64,000 nucleotides of DNA, taken from NCBI GenBank assembly GCA_004794655.1, contig SMMW01000584.1, positions 4,596,001 through 4,660,000 of the forward strand, given 5' to 3'. Below are positions 1 to 13,363 of the stretch, one piece after another. The position numbers and the translations under genes are program-made. How positions within the stretch are numbered: position 1 is the stretch's first letter; every line of letters begins with the position of its first letter. The DNA is from Marisa cornuarietis (Eukaryota; Mollusca; Gastropoda; Architaenioglossa; Ampullariidae). Below the pieces are notes generated by a model, which did no database searches, was not told the DNA's origin, and saw only the letters and a program-made list of their open reading frames with translations.

Positions 1-557
1 TTCCTGCCTACTTTTTTTCCAGTGAGCTGTATTTCTGTCACTCTGTACTCAGACAGCTCTTGTTGGCTTCAACGTGTACAATGTTAGGAGACGAAGGACT
101 CAATTAGAATTATTATATCTACTCGATGCTTGAAGTCGCTTAGGTATTCTGTATGCATTTGGAGTTCTGAATGGGGTCTAATAGGCGTCTGTAGACCTCA
201 TAGCCCATCATCCTCTCGATAAACCTCTATTGATTTTCTATAGAAAGATCTGATACGACTGTGTACCGTCGGCTCAGTAAGCTCTAGCATCAGCTTGACT
301 GGTTTTACATATCCAGTCCGCTGCCAAACAGGCTTCTCTTTCCTTTGGGAAGATGGAACGGGGTTGTATGTGATGTGTGCGTTGTTAAACTAAATATTTA
401 AAAGATCTTTGCCTTCACTTTTTTTTGTTTGATTACTTTATGTGTAGCACCACATAAGAATTGATTGATAGAGCTCTTTGTCACATTGTTTTTGTCTTCT
501 ACCCATCCTATTTTCGGAAGCTGTTTACATCTGTGCTTGATGATTCGTGCGCAGAGC

Positions 558-558
<1 letters not shown>

Positions 559-590
<32 letters not shown>
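559..590 (+). repeat. (TG)16 microsatellite
   Basis: Uninterrupted TG run. Confidence 0.97.
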
Positions 591-593
<3 letters not shown>

Positions 594-3500
594 ATTCATA
601 TGCATGTTATGTTCACGTGCAATTGTACGATCATCTTCGCATTTGTGACCACATGGTTCAAATTACTCTGCACCTTTCACGCCGACAAAGTGTCAGGGAA
701 CTAGTGCCTCATGTTATCGTCTTAGTCGCTTGTCTGTCATGCGGATTACGTGATGTTTGACATAGTCTTTCTTGTTTGTTTAGAAAACACAATAACAATG
801 CCTAGGATTTCTGGACGGGAGATTGGGGTGAAGATGGTTGAAATATTAGCTTGAAGTGGACGAAATGTTTAAGGCAAAAAATGTCTTTGGCTCATGGCTG
901 TTTTCACTGTCACGGTGTGGATACCATCGCATCTCAAGAACTGGCACTACCACCCGACAACTACTTACACCTCTACATCGCAACTACTGACACTACCGCA
1001 ATGCGACCATTAACATCGAAATTTCCTGAGCCTTTCGTGGTCGTATAACATTCGGTGTGAAGGTCTGAAGTAAAGAGAAGGGGAAGACATCTTTTACGCA
1101 GCACGTGAAATCTATCCCAAAATCCACTCCACCTAAGTGTGCCTGTGAACAGTCAGATAACCGAAAACGATCGAACATTCATGCACACATAGCGCGCGTG
1201 CACACACACACACACACAAACGGTCAAAGAGAGAAAAGTGGATGGATTACGAGAGAGAGAGAGAGAGGGGGGGCAGAATGCAGTGTAGCTTTGTAGAAAT
1301 ATTGAACGGATCTTACACGTTGGTGGTAAGGCGCTGGCATTTAAACGCTCACTGTGTATGTGGGATCGATAGGGAAGATGCCAAGAAGATGCGAGCATCT
1401 CTACCCTGGTGATTGAACGCAGACTGTGCTCTGTATCGACGAACTGAAGGGCGTTGCTGAACTTCTCGCGCACTTCTTTGTTCTTTGCCACTGCCACTGT
1501 CACTGACGTTGACGCTGACACTGACATGCCGAGATTACCTAACTCAATACGCGGAAGATCATCTACAGTCTTCGTAAGTTCTTCTACGTTATTGCGCAGC
1601 AGCTAACGTCTCACGGTTGAGGCAGAGCTTTGGTGCATAGATGGACAGATGAATAAATAAAATAAAGGAAGAGGAAGAGACGGAACAGTCTAAACAGACG
1701 AGCAGACGGGTGGATAAAAGATTGAATGCTGGTAGTCAGCGCCTGGTTGAAGTTAAAGAAAAGTAAAATCCCATGGAAACCTTTAAGGTGTTGAGTTGTT
1801 TGGTAAAAATAGCTTTTGAAAATTAACGGTTGGGGGCTTGGTAACAGCAACGTAAGATACACAGAAATGAAGGGTCTGGCGCAAAAACGCATCCTGTAGG
1901 AGAGAGGCCTTTGCACGTAAATGAGGGCGAACCCGGGTTCTTAAGGATTATGAGAACCAGAAAACGACATCCTTTTAGCTGCGGTTTTTCGTTAATGAGA
2001 ACGATTTTTTTTTCGAAAGTGCAGGATCCCTCCCTAGTCATGGTGGTTGGTATAAATATTTCAACCTGTTATCGGAAGGTTTTATTCCCATTCTCTAAAA
2101 AAAAGGTGACGTTCGCTCCTCTTGTCCAAGCCTCTATTTTATGGCCACTTCCTTTTCTATCCTACCAATTTCTCCCTTTGTTGTCCATCACAGTGGTAGT
2201 CTACTAAAACGACACGGTCTCTAAATATCTGTGTCCCCAAACGGATATCCCCAAATTGCAGTGATGCCGTCTCTGTCTCAAAATGGCGGTGTCCCAGCGT
2301 GGCCCAAGCATCTGAGGTGATGTGTGTAGTTACGTAGTCTCCGGACTTCGGGCCGAACGAACGGATGTCAAGAATGTACGGAAATCTGCTCATCAGCCTT
2401 ACTTTTGTTACCCGTGTTGCAAAAAAAAAAAAAAAAAAAAGTGGAAAAATGGATAAAACCTTTTGCTCGCTCCGCTCCGATCCTTTTGTTAGGTTTTTGC
2501 CAAAGGGTAGAAAAAGTGCGCCTTTGATATGCCCTGATGGCATCGCACCTGTGGAAGCTTTGTTTGGATGAGAGTCATCCAGATAAAAGAGAAGGCAATA
2601 GAGAGTTTAGACAATCTTACTTTGTTTTACTTGGGAAATTCCGCCGACACACTATTTCCCAACCACATCATCCCTGGTTTTTATTTTATTTTTGGGGTGG
2701 TGGGGGTGGCGGATAGGGCTAGTTCACTCGTGCAAATAACAAAAAGGGGAATATAGCAATATGTTGCATCGAAGCGAATAACAGCAAAGAAAACAGGAAT
2801 CTGTTTGCCCAAGCACCTCAACGTCACGGCCGTCGCACGCGTGACAACAGCACCTGCAGATTGTGACATGAGAGCTGTTGCCATCGACCTGTAGTTACTC
2901 GTGAAAGAAGCCTTTAAGAGAAATGAATCGCTAAATGATCGATTTTTGAGCTAAAGCCATGGCAAGAGAGGCCTGCGGCCTTTATCACATCCTAGCTGTA
3001 TTTGTTCCTTTCCAACTGTGGCTGTAAGAGGCTCGCTATGGAACAAGGGAAGATAACTTGCTCCGTCGTTGGCTTACATGGTGTCGCGTGCGCATCTGAC
3101 CTGTCTTCGTTTTCTTTAATTCAGTTCTCTTCTCCTTTCGCGTGCCTCCCTTGTATAGGACGTCAAGACGGGGAATTTGTCTCATACCGAGCCCCACAAC
3201 ATTTGACCAACCGGAGTTAATCACTAATTTAGATTCTTCATGTCACAAGGTAACACTACATGTTTGGTTGTATTAAAGTACGTACATCGTGCATGACGTA
3301 GAACATCTAAAATAATTCATTTCTTTGTTAAGAAGCCAAACTCTATTCTCTATTCACACTATATTCTCTGTTCAATACTTAACCTTTTCTGCATTCTTTT
3401 ATTTGTCATCTACATTTCAGACCGTTTGGTTATTTTCACACTGGGGTGCTGTTTGGGGGTAATGCCCCTCTTGGCTCTGGGTATCCTTGTGACCGGCAGC

Positions 3501-6228
3501 CCTTACATCAGTACCTCCTACCTCTTTCAGATCATTCTTTTATCCTCTCTGTATTTATTGGCCACGGTCTCCTGAAGGCTAAAACTATGGACTTGATCGT
3601 CAAAAACATTTAAGAACTGCAAGAAAACTTGTGATACGGAACCCAGACAGACAGCTCATGTCTTTGCTGTGGATTCCACAACATATGCTTGTTTGATATA
3701 ATGAATTCTTACTCTCATTAAACAGTATATCGGACAGTATTGTTATTATATATTTTTTTCTAGCATTACACTTAAATTTGCTCGAATATTTGTAACTTCT
3801 AAAAACTCTGAATTACATTTTAGTCGTACCTTCTTCTCTCATAATTCTCTCTCCCTGTCTGTGCTTGCTTTTGGCCGTGTAAATTACAAATTTTATTGGA
3901 AGTATTTGGTTTGCTTGAAAGGCTACAGTTAAGAGTCTGTATTTGGTGGAAGCAATCGTAAACTGTTGTTGTAGTACTTTTGAGACAAAGGATGAATGTA
4001 AGCAAAAGGAAGAATATAAATAAATAATAAGACAATAGAAGTGATGGGGTGGGGGTTTATTGACGTATATGATACAAGTAGCTGTCGACAGATGGTGAGG
4101 AGAGTTTAACTACAGATATCACCTAACTGATTACTTAGGCAAAACGTTTGGTACTTAACGTACCCGATCCCAAAAACTACAATCACACTTTTGGAAGAGG
4201 AAGAGCACAGAACCACCCACAATGCCTCGCTGTGATGTCGGCTTTCTACAGATGCTCTCTGGCCTAACAAAAACGTTAGCCCGTCTTCTTCCCCAAAATA
4301 ATCTCTCGAAAGATCGATCATTTATGTCTGGTCTACCTCACGAAGTGCACAGTCTGTGTGCAGAGTACATAAAAACTGAAATAACGACGGATCGATTACT
4401 CAATAAAAAGGGAACTACAGCAATTTTCAATAGAATATGATAATGACAATGTGTTTGTGTGCTGCAGCGCAAATAAGAAATTAAAAATCGATGTTCAGGT
4501 AGAAATACGCACGTAGGTACTAATTTATCAAACCCATGACTTGTTTAATCCTGTCCTGCAAACTGTCCGCGTATTTACCCGCATCTTTCAATATTTGTAT
4601 TCTCTGTATTTCTTCCTCTTCTTCACTGTTGAAAAATGAAAAAATTATTTATCGATGTTCGGATCCGCACACAACGTTTTCTGACTAATGGAGCAGTTTT
4701 TTTTATTAGTGTTTCAGAAACTTTAGTTTTTTGACTATTATATCACGTTCGGAAAAAATATTGTTAATAATATTCTTAAGAATAAACAGTATGCTAACTA
4801 TTTTATGTAGTTTTATTTAGTACTTTTAAAAAAATAATTCGCGACTAGCTGAATTGTTAGTCTTTGCAGGCTATACCAAAGGAAACCATAAGGAGTGTAA
4901 ACTTTGTGTGTACCCTTTTTCGACCAGCATTTACTTTCGTGAAACAATGACAATCTTTTACGATTCCATAGCAATCTTCGAACACTTTACTGAAGAAAAG
5001 GGAAAAGTAGTTCATTCTCCAAAGCTTTACATCTCTGCAGTTTGATACTAATTTTGTTTTCACAAACATTCATGTATCTATTTTGATTTTTAATATCAAT
5101 AGGGCTAATGCTGTCTGCAAATAAAAAAGACCATCATTTTTGCTATTACATGAACTTTGAAAGTACTTTGCCTTAAATTATGACGCTCACCAATTTGTCA
5201 ATTTTCGTTGTTTCGTTGAAATTCCCCTTTATTTAATCTCTTTAAATTATCCACTAAGCGATTAGTGCAAGCAGGACAAAATACCCAGAACTGTTGTCAT
5301 TGCAAGTTTGTCGTTTTTTTTTTTGCATGCTTGCTGATGATTGGCTTGTTCTGTCAATAAACTACACGGTTGTACGCGAGACTGTTAATGGGTGAGTGGG
5401 CAGTGACAAGACAGTAGGGTGCAAATGCACCCCAGTCGTGGTGATAAGAACAAAACATTTGACCTAGGCCGCCTGGCAATTGCTTCATATATGGATTTTG
5501 TGTACGTTATTCTTGTAGATAAATAAATAGGTTTTTTGTGAAAACCAGTTTTGCATTCTGCAACAAATGTGGGGAAATGACACTCGTAGAGGCTGGAATT
5601 GTATAGACGTCTGTTAAAGAAAGTAGTACTTCACTGACACAATGTTATGGCAATATAAGACGCATAATAAAGGGCAATAGATAAAAAGGCTTTTGCTAAA
5701 AATTTATTCTGGAACTATTCGGTTGCAAAAGGGCGGTTTTTTCACTTGATTCAGATTTAATGTTTTTGCTTTTTTTTAACGCTTATAATTCTTGTCGAAC
5801 TCATAAAATGCATGTTTCCTCAGAATAATAGTACAGTTAGGGATCCATTTTTGAGTCGTATTCCATTATTGGGGCAGAATACACATCGCACTTACGCACT
5901 TTTTTTTATTCTTCATCCAGACTACTGAAAATTTATTTTAAAGCAGCAAAATTAAATGAGATGTCTATTTTATTATTAAACAATCTCATTAAACAAACGC
6001 GCTGAAGCTATAATGTCTTTTAAAGACATGCAATAAATTGAAATATTTAAAGAAAATTTTCCCTTACTGAATTTTAGAAAGAAATTTTTTTTTACTCATT
6101 CTGCAGCGTTGTCTGTCAAAGTGGATGCGCACGAGTCAGCAGGCTGTCTTTTATCTGTTATTTTTAATCTTTAAAGCCATTCGTTTAGCTGCTTTTTTCA
6201 GGTTATTAGTGAAAAACCCCTTTTGTCT
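591..6228. other. No gene recognised
   Basis: AT-rich DNA with short (CA)n and (GA)n tracts (1201-1218, 1250-1266), the A20 run and scattered T runs. Open frames are short and show no domain. A possible eroded tRNA-like head (TGGTGGTAAGGCGCTGGC near 1320, GGGATCGATAGG near 1363) is too weak to call. Confidence 0.7.
2421..2440 (+). repeat. A20 homopolymer
   Basis: Twenty A in a row. No recognisable retroposed body lies upstream of it. Confidence 0.95.
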
Positions 6229-6452
6229 GGTTACTGTCTTATTTACGATCTTAGTCTAGACAATGGCTTGGCTACTTTCTTATTTATGATCTTGGTTTAG
6301 CCAATCACCTGGCTACTTTGTTATGCATACTCTTAGTGTATTCAATAGCCTGTTTACTTTCTTATTTATAATCTTGGTTAAGCCAATCAGCGGGCTACTT
6401 TGTAATACACCATCTTAGTCTAGCCAATCGCTTGGCTATTTTTTTTTAACTC
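6229..6452 (+). repeat. 41-bp minisatellite, five full units plus a partial
   Basis: Units start at 6229, 6270, 6311, 6352 and 6393, with a partial unit from 6434; the period is exactly 41 throughout. Each starts GG(T/C)TACT or a close variant, carries TTAT and ATCTTRGT-like blocks, and most contain CCAATC near the end. The units are diverged by substitutions but carry no length changes. Confidence 0.88.
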
Positions 6453-8611
6453 TTTTGACATCTGCGCCGCTTGGCAAAGTTATTTTCTTGCTTGCTGACT
6501 ACTTTATATTTGACGCATTTTTTTATTTTAAAAAATGCTTTGCTTTTTTATTATTTAGGTGATCAGATCGTAAAAATTTCTTAATTGCTGATAATTTTGC
6601 TTTTGAATGATTACTCATTTTACGGCTTCATTGCTTGGCCATGTAGTTTGTTTCGGGTGAATTTTCTTATTTTTAAATACCTTAATCTTAAATTAATGCT
6701 TGAACAGTTTTCCTTTCGTTTTTTTACTTAAGTTGAATTTTAGACGTTGTCTGCCAAAAGATTTTTCATTGAATAATTTAATGCCGTGCGGTAGCTTTCG
6801 TTCTGTGGTAAGGTTTTGTTTTCTGTTTCCTCCCTTTCTTGCCTGTCTCTTCCGGCGTGGGTTAGTCAGGATGAAGGTAATGAAAACCTTTCCATTGCAG
6901 AGATGAAGTGCAGTAAGAGAAGCATTAAGTGCATGGTGATTTCGAAGCAAGTCATAAACACAAATGATACTTGACTTTTACGAATATGAACTACGAGTGG
7001 AGCGATATCTTTCCTGTATTGTGAATGAACGATGTGGAAAGGTTTACTAAGATTAATAAGAATACACCAGCCTAGTATATTGAAAATAATGACTGTGACA
7101 TTGTATGGGATGTGTGTTGAGCAGAGCATGGAAGTAACGTTAACGTCTTCATGGAGTGCCAGGCACTCGTCAAGATCCGATGTAAAAGTGTAGACCCAAG
7201 ACACATTAATAACCCAACTTACAAACAGGCTTCCCTCCTTCTAAAGTTTGTTCTGAAGAAATTGCTAGAGAAATCATAAACTGAGCTATCTATATTTCAC
7301 TGGCGTTAGTGCTATAAAGGGTTAGAATATGTAAAACTTGTTTCATTAGGATACCTTTAAAAGTATTAATTGTCAATTTACGAGTGCTCATGTTAAGTAG
7401 ATAATAATGGCGGATGGCTATATGTTATTTCTCTTCTGAATTACGAGTACTCAAATATTGTAACTTTAATATACACCTTGTCAAAAGAGACTTTGTTCAA
7501 CTACTTGCCCAAGTAAAGAACTCGCTCTTTCTCTCTGTACCCTGGGTCTTAACCTTTGAGCAGAAGGTCACTTGATCGAGCTTACCCCGGACTTGTGAGT
7601 GGAAAATTGCCCCTACCAGCTCAGCAATGGTAGATTAAAGACAGTAGGATGAGGACTAGGGCCTATAGGTCTCTGTCACTATGGCCAGCAGCAGAGACAA
7701 ATGGGCCCTACCCCTGTTATTTTTATCTCTCACTTACCTTTGTTCTTGTCTCTGCTCTTCACGAATCATCCCGAGCTTCTGTGATGAACCACGACTCCCA
7801 TACCCTTGCGGAAGATAATGACTACGTCATGGTCCGAGAGAACCAGCAAAACGCGATCTGTTCTTTGCATTAGCCGTCGGCTGTAAAGACTCCATCGAGA
7901 AAAGACTTTTGTTCAGACAGCCAAACATCCTGTTTGCAGCTTTCTCCGCTTCTCTAAAGGGCTCTACAGAGCTGTCTGGTCGAGCGCCTCTGGACGAGTA
8001 CATCTAAAGCATCCCTCCCTCCACTCAAGGTCTTATTTCTGCAGAAAGTCATAAGGTAAATCAGCAACGACGACGTAGAGAGTTGAAAGAGAGAGAGAGA
8101 GAAGATTAGAAAAGTACATGCAGTTAGCCCCCCCCCCGCGCTGAGAGCCATGAAAACGTGTGGGTGAGTAGCGTTCACGGTGTCCCTGTCGTTCTTAGTA
8201 GACAACTACCCTGTCGAGGAAGGTACTTACTTGAGGTAAAAGCGGAACCTCGTTGGCTTCGCGAGTTGGGAGTACACATGGCGAGGTGGGCCGTGCAGTG
8301 TCGCCCTCTGGAGGCTTTTCCTGTCTTTAATGTAGGCGGAACATTAAGCCGAAAAGAATAAAGAGCCAGTGGTATATGATCCCAGAAAACGCGACAGCTG
8401 CGGGGTGTTGTAAGCCTACGTAGATCAGCCATTTTGAATAGGTGGCCTCGAGTGGAGAGCCACACTGTCTAGATTTTTCCTTAAAAGAGACAGCATGTTT
8501 CACTGTTTCTGTTTAGTTCGTAAAAATTAACAAGTCACTTCCCGTTGCTAGAAAACTCTCTTTATCTGATGGGGAACTCAAATAGGCAGTAAATTAACCA
8601 TTGGTGTTATA
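6453..8611. other. No gene recognised
   Basis: AT-rich DNA without repeats of note apart from a short (GA)n near 8090-8103 and a C-run near 8130. No coding or RNA gene is supported. Confidence 0.65.
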
Positions 8612-8730
8612 GTAATGAGTCTGGAGCTCTTGTCACACTTGCTGTGAGAGGCCCAAGGTTCAAATCTCGTCTCGGGTCACTCTCTAAACATGACACCTGT
8701 TTGCAGGGAAGGCTTCGGGAATTTCCGGTT
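8612..8730 (+). mobile_element. Diverged tRNA-derived SINE fragment, related to the one at 52923
   Basis: B-box-like GGTTCAAATCT at 8657-8667 is followed by CGTCTCGGGTCACTCTCT and CTGTTTGCAGGGAAGGC. This matches the order of blocks in the SINEs at 44605 and 52923 (CTCGT..GGGC.C, CTGTTTACAGGG..GGC). The A-box region is weak. No target-site duplication is visible. Confidence 0.6.
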
Positions 8731-11700
8731 TCCTTCCTCTCTTCCTCCCCTCATAGTGCAAAATCACCTCTAAGTGTCGGCACTTTCCAATCAAAACAAC
8801 CCCCCAACCACTCAATGGATCTCTAAACGCCTCCGACTGAAGAACTGGTCCGTGACAGAATAACACTACTGCACCCAGTGTCTCTCCTCTAACAACACAA
8901 GTTGCGACTCAGTACCTCTCTCTCACCCAGCAGTCCGTTGCTCCGTCTCGGACATACTCTGATGGCTCTCGTGCCTTAGTAATTTCACCCTTTGTCTCGA
9001 CAGAGTCTGATGTAGACGCGTGCCATCTTACCACTGCTTATGCCTTGCTTACAAAATAACAACAACAACGAAAACAAACAACAAAAATACCGCGTACTAT
9101 TCTACGTGCGGGAATTACTACCCTAGAGGGGTCAGCTATATTTCCTAATCGGCTATAGGGCTATAATTATAATAACTTTATATAGCGTGTAATTGAATGC
9201 TCAAAACGCGTTAAAAAAGGAAGACAAATCCACAAAGACATAAAATTCACGGACAGAGTCACAACAAACAAAGACAAAACTTTAAAAAAAACCTTCATAC
9301 GAATCATGCCAGGGCAGTTAACATAAGAAATAAAACTGGTAGACAAAAGATGAGTTGGAAACAGCAGAAAACAGAGAGCAGTCAAAATCCCACGAACTGA
9401 AAAATCCAAGTGGTAACGAATATTCACACGGTGACAGAGACCCGAGACTGCGAGAACACATGACTGTAGATTCCGGTTTACACAAAATAAGTGGCATAGC
9501 AGTTACAGCAACATTCGGAAAAAATTCATAGAACAATTGCAGAAAAGAGAACAAAAATTTAATCTGCGCAGCTGCCACACAGACCCGAAAGCAAAGCAGC
9601 GACAAGATGGCGCGGATGAGGCAGAGGTCGCTAGTCCACGAAGTCAACCATAAAAAAATCAACGTTGTGCAGGCACTAAAGAGCAATTCAATAGATAGTT
9701 AATTAGGTAGCAGAATCACAGAAGACACAAAGGGGTGTCATCTTTTAGCCAGTTAAACAAGGAACATCACTCCTATCCACTTGCTTATAGAGAATCATCT
9801 TACATGTAGAGACTAAACAGCTGATTCAGCAAATCCTGACGGAATTTAAGTGGTCTCCGTTTTCATTTGTGCAAGCGCAAGCCAACACCAGACCAGTAAA
9901 TTTATTTTCTTTCAACACAAATCGTTCTACAGAGGAAGCTGTAAAAGAAGTTCTAAAATGAATGTTTTCCTCTAGAGTCGTCATCGCGCATACGTGCACC
10001 ACGCACGGCCGTAGCTGTTGCCTGACCACATTTACCTGCTGCGGACTTGGACGAGACAAGTGAGGCAGCATCGGCCCCTCTGTGTACATCCGTGGGCCAA
10101 GCGCCAAGTTTCATGACTCTCACTCCCTGGTCCTGAGACAATCTCATTTTCATTCCAATAAACAAACATTGTCAGTCGGCCATTCGCACGCAGGTTTATC
10201 CGCTGAGGTGGATGTTCGGATATCGGTTTCTAAAAGCAACAGCGGATTTTTCGTAGTGCTGACAACAAGGATTTCGCCGGAAACCTTTGTTTTATCACTT
10301 CCGTCATCGCGAGTTACGAGGACAACGAAAAAAGCAGTAGAATCCCGTTCCGGAAGAGACAAACCAGTTCCACGAAACTAGTTCGCAAATAGCGGTTTCT
10401 TTTGAATTTGTACGGTTTGAGTCTGTGACTTTTAACTGACATCATGTCATATATCTGCATCATCTTGAGGAACATTATCAGAGGGTAACATTTCTGAATT
10501 TTCATGTACATTACGCAAAGGGGAATCTAATTAGCAAAACATCGGCTAGAATCGTCAACTGATTCATCAGCAGTTTCATGTCTGGGTTGGAAGAAGCTGA
10601 CCAGTCACGACTACTCCGTGCACCAAATACCATCCCAGAGCTCCGCGAATCATTCTGCGCTACTTTTGTGGACCAATCGCGTCATTTTCTGACGTGTAGG
10701 CAGGCGTTATGCTCACAAACAAGTATATCAAGGATCGCGTACCACCACTACTCTGGCGCCTTAGATGTTAACTTACACGAAACAACCCCAGGGAGAAGAT
10801 GAGGACTTAATTGCATTCTCTCTTCAATCCCCGATTAGGCTTATTGGCATAAAGAAGGGCGATATAATGTTTCTGTAGATGAACGTCTTCCCCAGGCGGC
10901 ACTGCTCGTACAGAAGAGGGATCATTTTTCGTGTCTGAATTCCAGGTGCTTTTTGCATGTCTTTTTCAGAGAAGGATGTAGGGTGGTAAGGCAGAAATAT
11001 TGCGAAGGCAAACAGTACGACCTTACTAAGTGTCGTTTTGTTAAAATGTTGGTGAAAAAAAAGTAGATTCGCGGCTGGGACCACTTCTGTGAGGGGTTTG
11101 CATGTTCTTCATATGTCTGCACGGGTTTTCTCCGGTTCACACTTGTTTACGGTCTTTAGTTATTACTTTTATGATATTTGGTGACCAGTAATATGCCGTT
11201 TATATGAATGTCAATTAATCTATTGCTTTTGTTAGATGTCTTTTTGCTTCAGTTCGCAGTTCCCAAGAATCTATCGACGACGTTAAGTGAAGATTCGCTG
11301 TACTTTGCGATCGCCATGCTCATGTAGATCGACATGCTGTGGCAATCCCACCGCACTCGAGTTCTCGGAGGGGGGCGGGTAGGAAGGGGGAGTAAAAAAA
11401 AAAAAGTTTACATCGATGGCGGGACGGAAACGATCCTCTGACGTCAGCGGAGGCCAGCGGCCGTTAGTCCTGACCCGGTCGCAAGCCAGGAAAGAAGCCG
11501 AGTGGGAGAGCGGTGATCCGACGGAAAGGTCAGGTCAATCCGGATCAAGACTGCTTGGCGAAGCGCGCGTGCATGCTTGTCGTGTTTGGGCACCGATCAG
11601 GCACAGCTGGATGTCTTTCACTCCGTCATAACTTGCTTCCGGTACCTTTTTGTTCTTAATCTGTTCAAAGATTGAGAGAGATGCGAGGTTCAGAAGGCAG

Positions 11701-12197
11701 CAGGCCAGTATGCCCTCGCCCAAGCCGCCACAACATGCTTGTTCCCTCTTTGTAACCTTTCGCAAAGGAGGTTTAGGGGGTAGAGGGAGGGAGAAGGAGA
11801 GTCGATTGGCCGCTGTTCCATCGACCGTGCTGACGCCCATCGAAACCCGCAGCACGCTGGCCACAACTACACGACCCGCTGCAGGTTACCCCTCATCAAC
11901 GAGCCCCCGAGTTATTCCCCCCACCAGCTTCACAATAAGGATTTGCCCCTCCCCTCTTTCTCATCTCTCCGCTTTCCCTCTGCTGCAACATCTCTCTATC
12001 TCCGGGGAGACGTCTCCTTACATTTGCATCGCTGGAATAAATTCTGCATCAGGGAGTGCGTTAATAGTTTTGTTTGGCAGATAGAGCGCAGTGCAGTTGG
12101 TCCTAGCAGATTAGAGTTGAAATTGTCATTGACGAATGCATCAAATTTCTTACACTCACATCTCAGCGTATGATTATTATCCGAGTGTGCGCGAGTT

Positions 12198-12198
<1 letters not shown>
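8731..12198. other. No gene recognised apart from the weak frame at 11416
   Basis: Mostly unique sequence; a GC-rich patch at 11340-11560. Open frames up to about 140 codons (11650-12084) lack domains and are compositionally unremarkable. Confidence 0.6.
11416..11631 (+). CDS. GC-rich open frame with a TRSQARKEAE motif, possible retroelement polyprotein scrap
   Basis: The frame opens with ATGGCGGGACGG in a CpG-rich patch (11340-11560) and encodes a basic, charged stretch including LVLTRSQARKEAEWE. TRSQA(R/K)-type motifs occur in Ty3/gypsy polyproteins between protease and reverse transcriptase, but I see no protease or RT block nearby. A first exon of an unknown host gene would also fit; a TGACGTCA site lies inside at 11439-11446. 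It is 71 codons with no homology I can confirm. Confidence 0.2.
   Translation: MAGRKRSSDVSGGQRPLVLTRSQARKEAEWESGDPTERSGQSGSRLLGEARVHACRVWAPIRHSWMSFTPS

Positions 12199-12228
<30 letters not shown>
12199..12228 (+). repeat. (GT)n(GA)n microsatellite
   Basis: A GT run passes directly into a GA run. Confidence 0.93.
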
Positions 12229-13316
12229 TCGCAAGTGGTTGCGTCGAACATGCGCAGAAGGATGAGTAGTGGTCGCAAGTGTAAAGGCTGGTGGTGTTAT
12301 CGGCTTGTTAGGAGTTGTGCCAGAAGTCTGTCCGCCATACACAATATGATGATGCCCTATCACCTATTGGTGCAGCATTTCTACTGGCTCCAGCAATGAG
12401 TAATCAAGTCATAAACTCCGGCAACGGTAGTGGTTTGCAAACAATGTCATTGTATTCACTGTTGCCATCAAGGGCTACGTTTTCATAAGGAAATGCATAG
12501 CTAACAGTCTGATGTGAAAAGATCATCAAGGACGATTCCGTTTTGCTACCGACGGCAAGAATAGTCATTTCTGACTTGTTAGTTACTTTGTTCTTTGGCG
12601 GCTAAATCAGTGACGAATCAGTTAAGACTCACTGCCTGAAGTATGTTAGCAGTCTAAAGGGAGCGAAAATAGAATAAAACATAACATTACTCAGGATCTG
12701 TAGGACATACCAAAGTGTGTTAGCAGTCTTTCTATCTAGCAAGCGGGGTTAACAAGTTTTTTTCGTTCACAAAGGACAGATAAACGAAAGAAAAATGCAT
12801 GAAGTAGAGGAAGGAAATGACGAACAAAGGGACGAGCAAATAAAGACACGCCCACATAATTTGTCTTACAAAATGTTATAGGATATTACTGTATTGAATT
12901 TCTATTGCGTTTATATTTCCCAAACGTAAATGAGTGGAGATAAAAGTGTTATGACATCTAAAAGAAATGTAACACTACGGTGACATGATGTTTTAGATAA
13001 GGCTCAAATATGTCTATCTTGGCGCTAAAGATTAAAAAAAAAGCTGGTTGCAACTCGCTCAATACTGTTTACACAGTGCTGCTTTGATCTTTTCGTTGGT
13101 ACACAAGGCTTACTCGACCTAAGACTGAACACTGTATACAACGGCTTGCTTCTGTACGCCACGTTAACGACTAATACAACTAATACTATATTACGGTTCG
13201 TTGGTCAGCTGGTTGGTTTGACAGACAAGGGATGCCACCTATTGACAACTCGCAGGGACTTTAACACTACAATGCGCATAGGACTTCCATACTTAGGTAT
13301 ATGTGATTTTTCATTC

Positions 13317-13318
<2 letters not shown>

Positions 13319-13362
<44 letters not shown>
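13319..13362 (+). repeat. (TG)22 microsatellite
   Basis: Uninterrupted TG run, followed by GCGCGCGTGTGCG. Confidence 0.97.

Positions 13363-13363
<1 letters not shown>

Noticed and set aside
1310..1400. tRNA-like head (TGGTGGTAAGGCGCTGGC ... GGGATCGATAGG)
   Set aside because: Both boxes deviate from consensus and no SINE body or tail follows.
2395..2445. A20 run as the tail of a processed pseudogene
   Set aside because: No coding-like or repeat-like body upstream and no flanking direct repeat.
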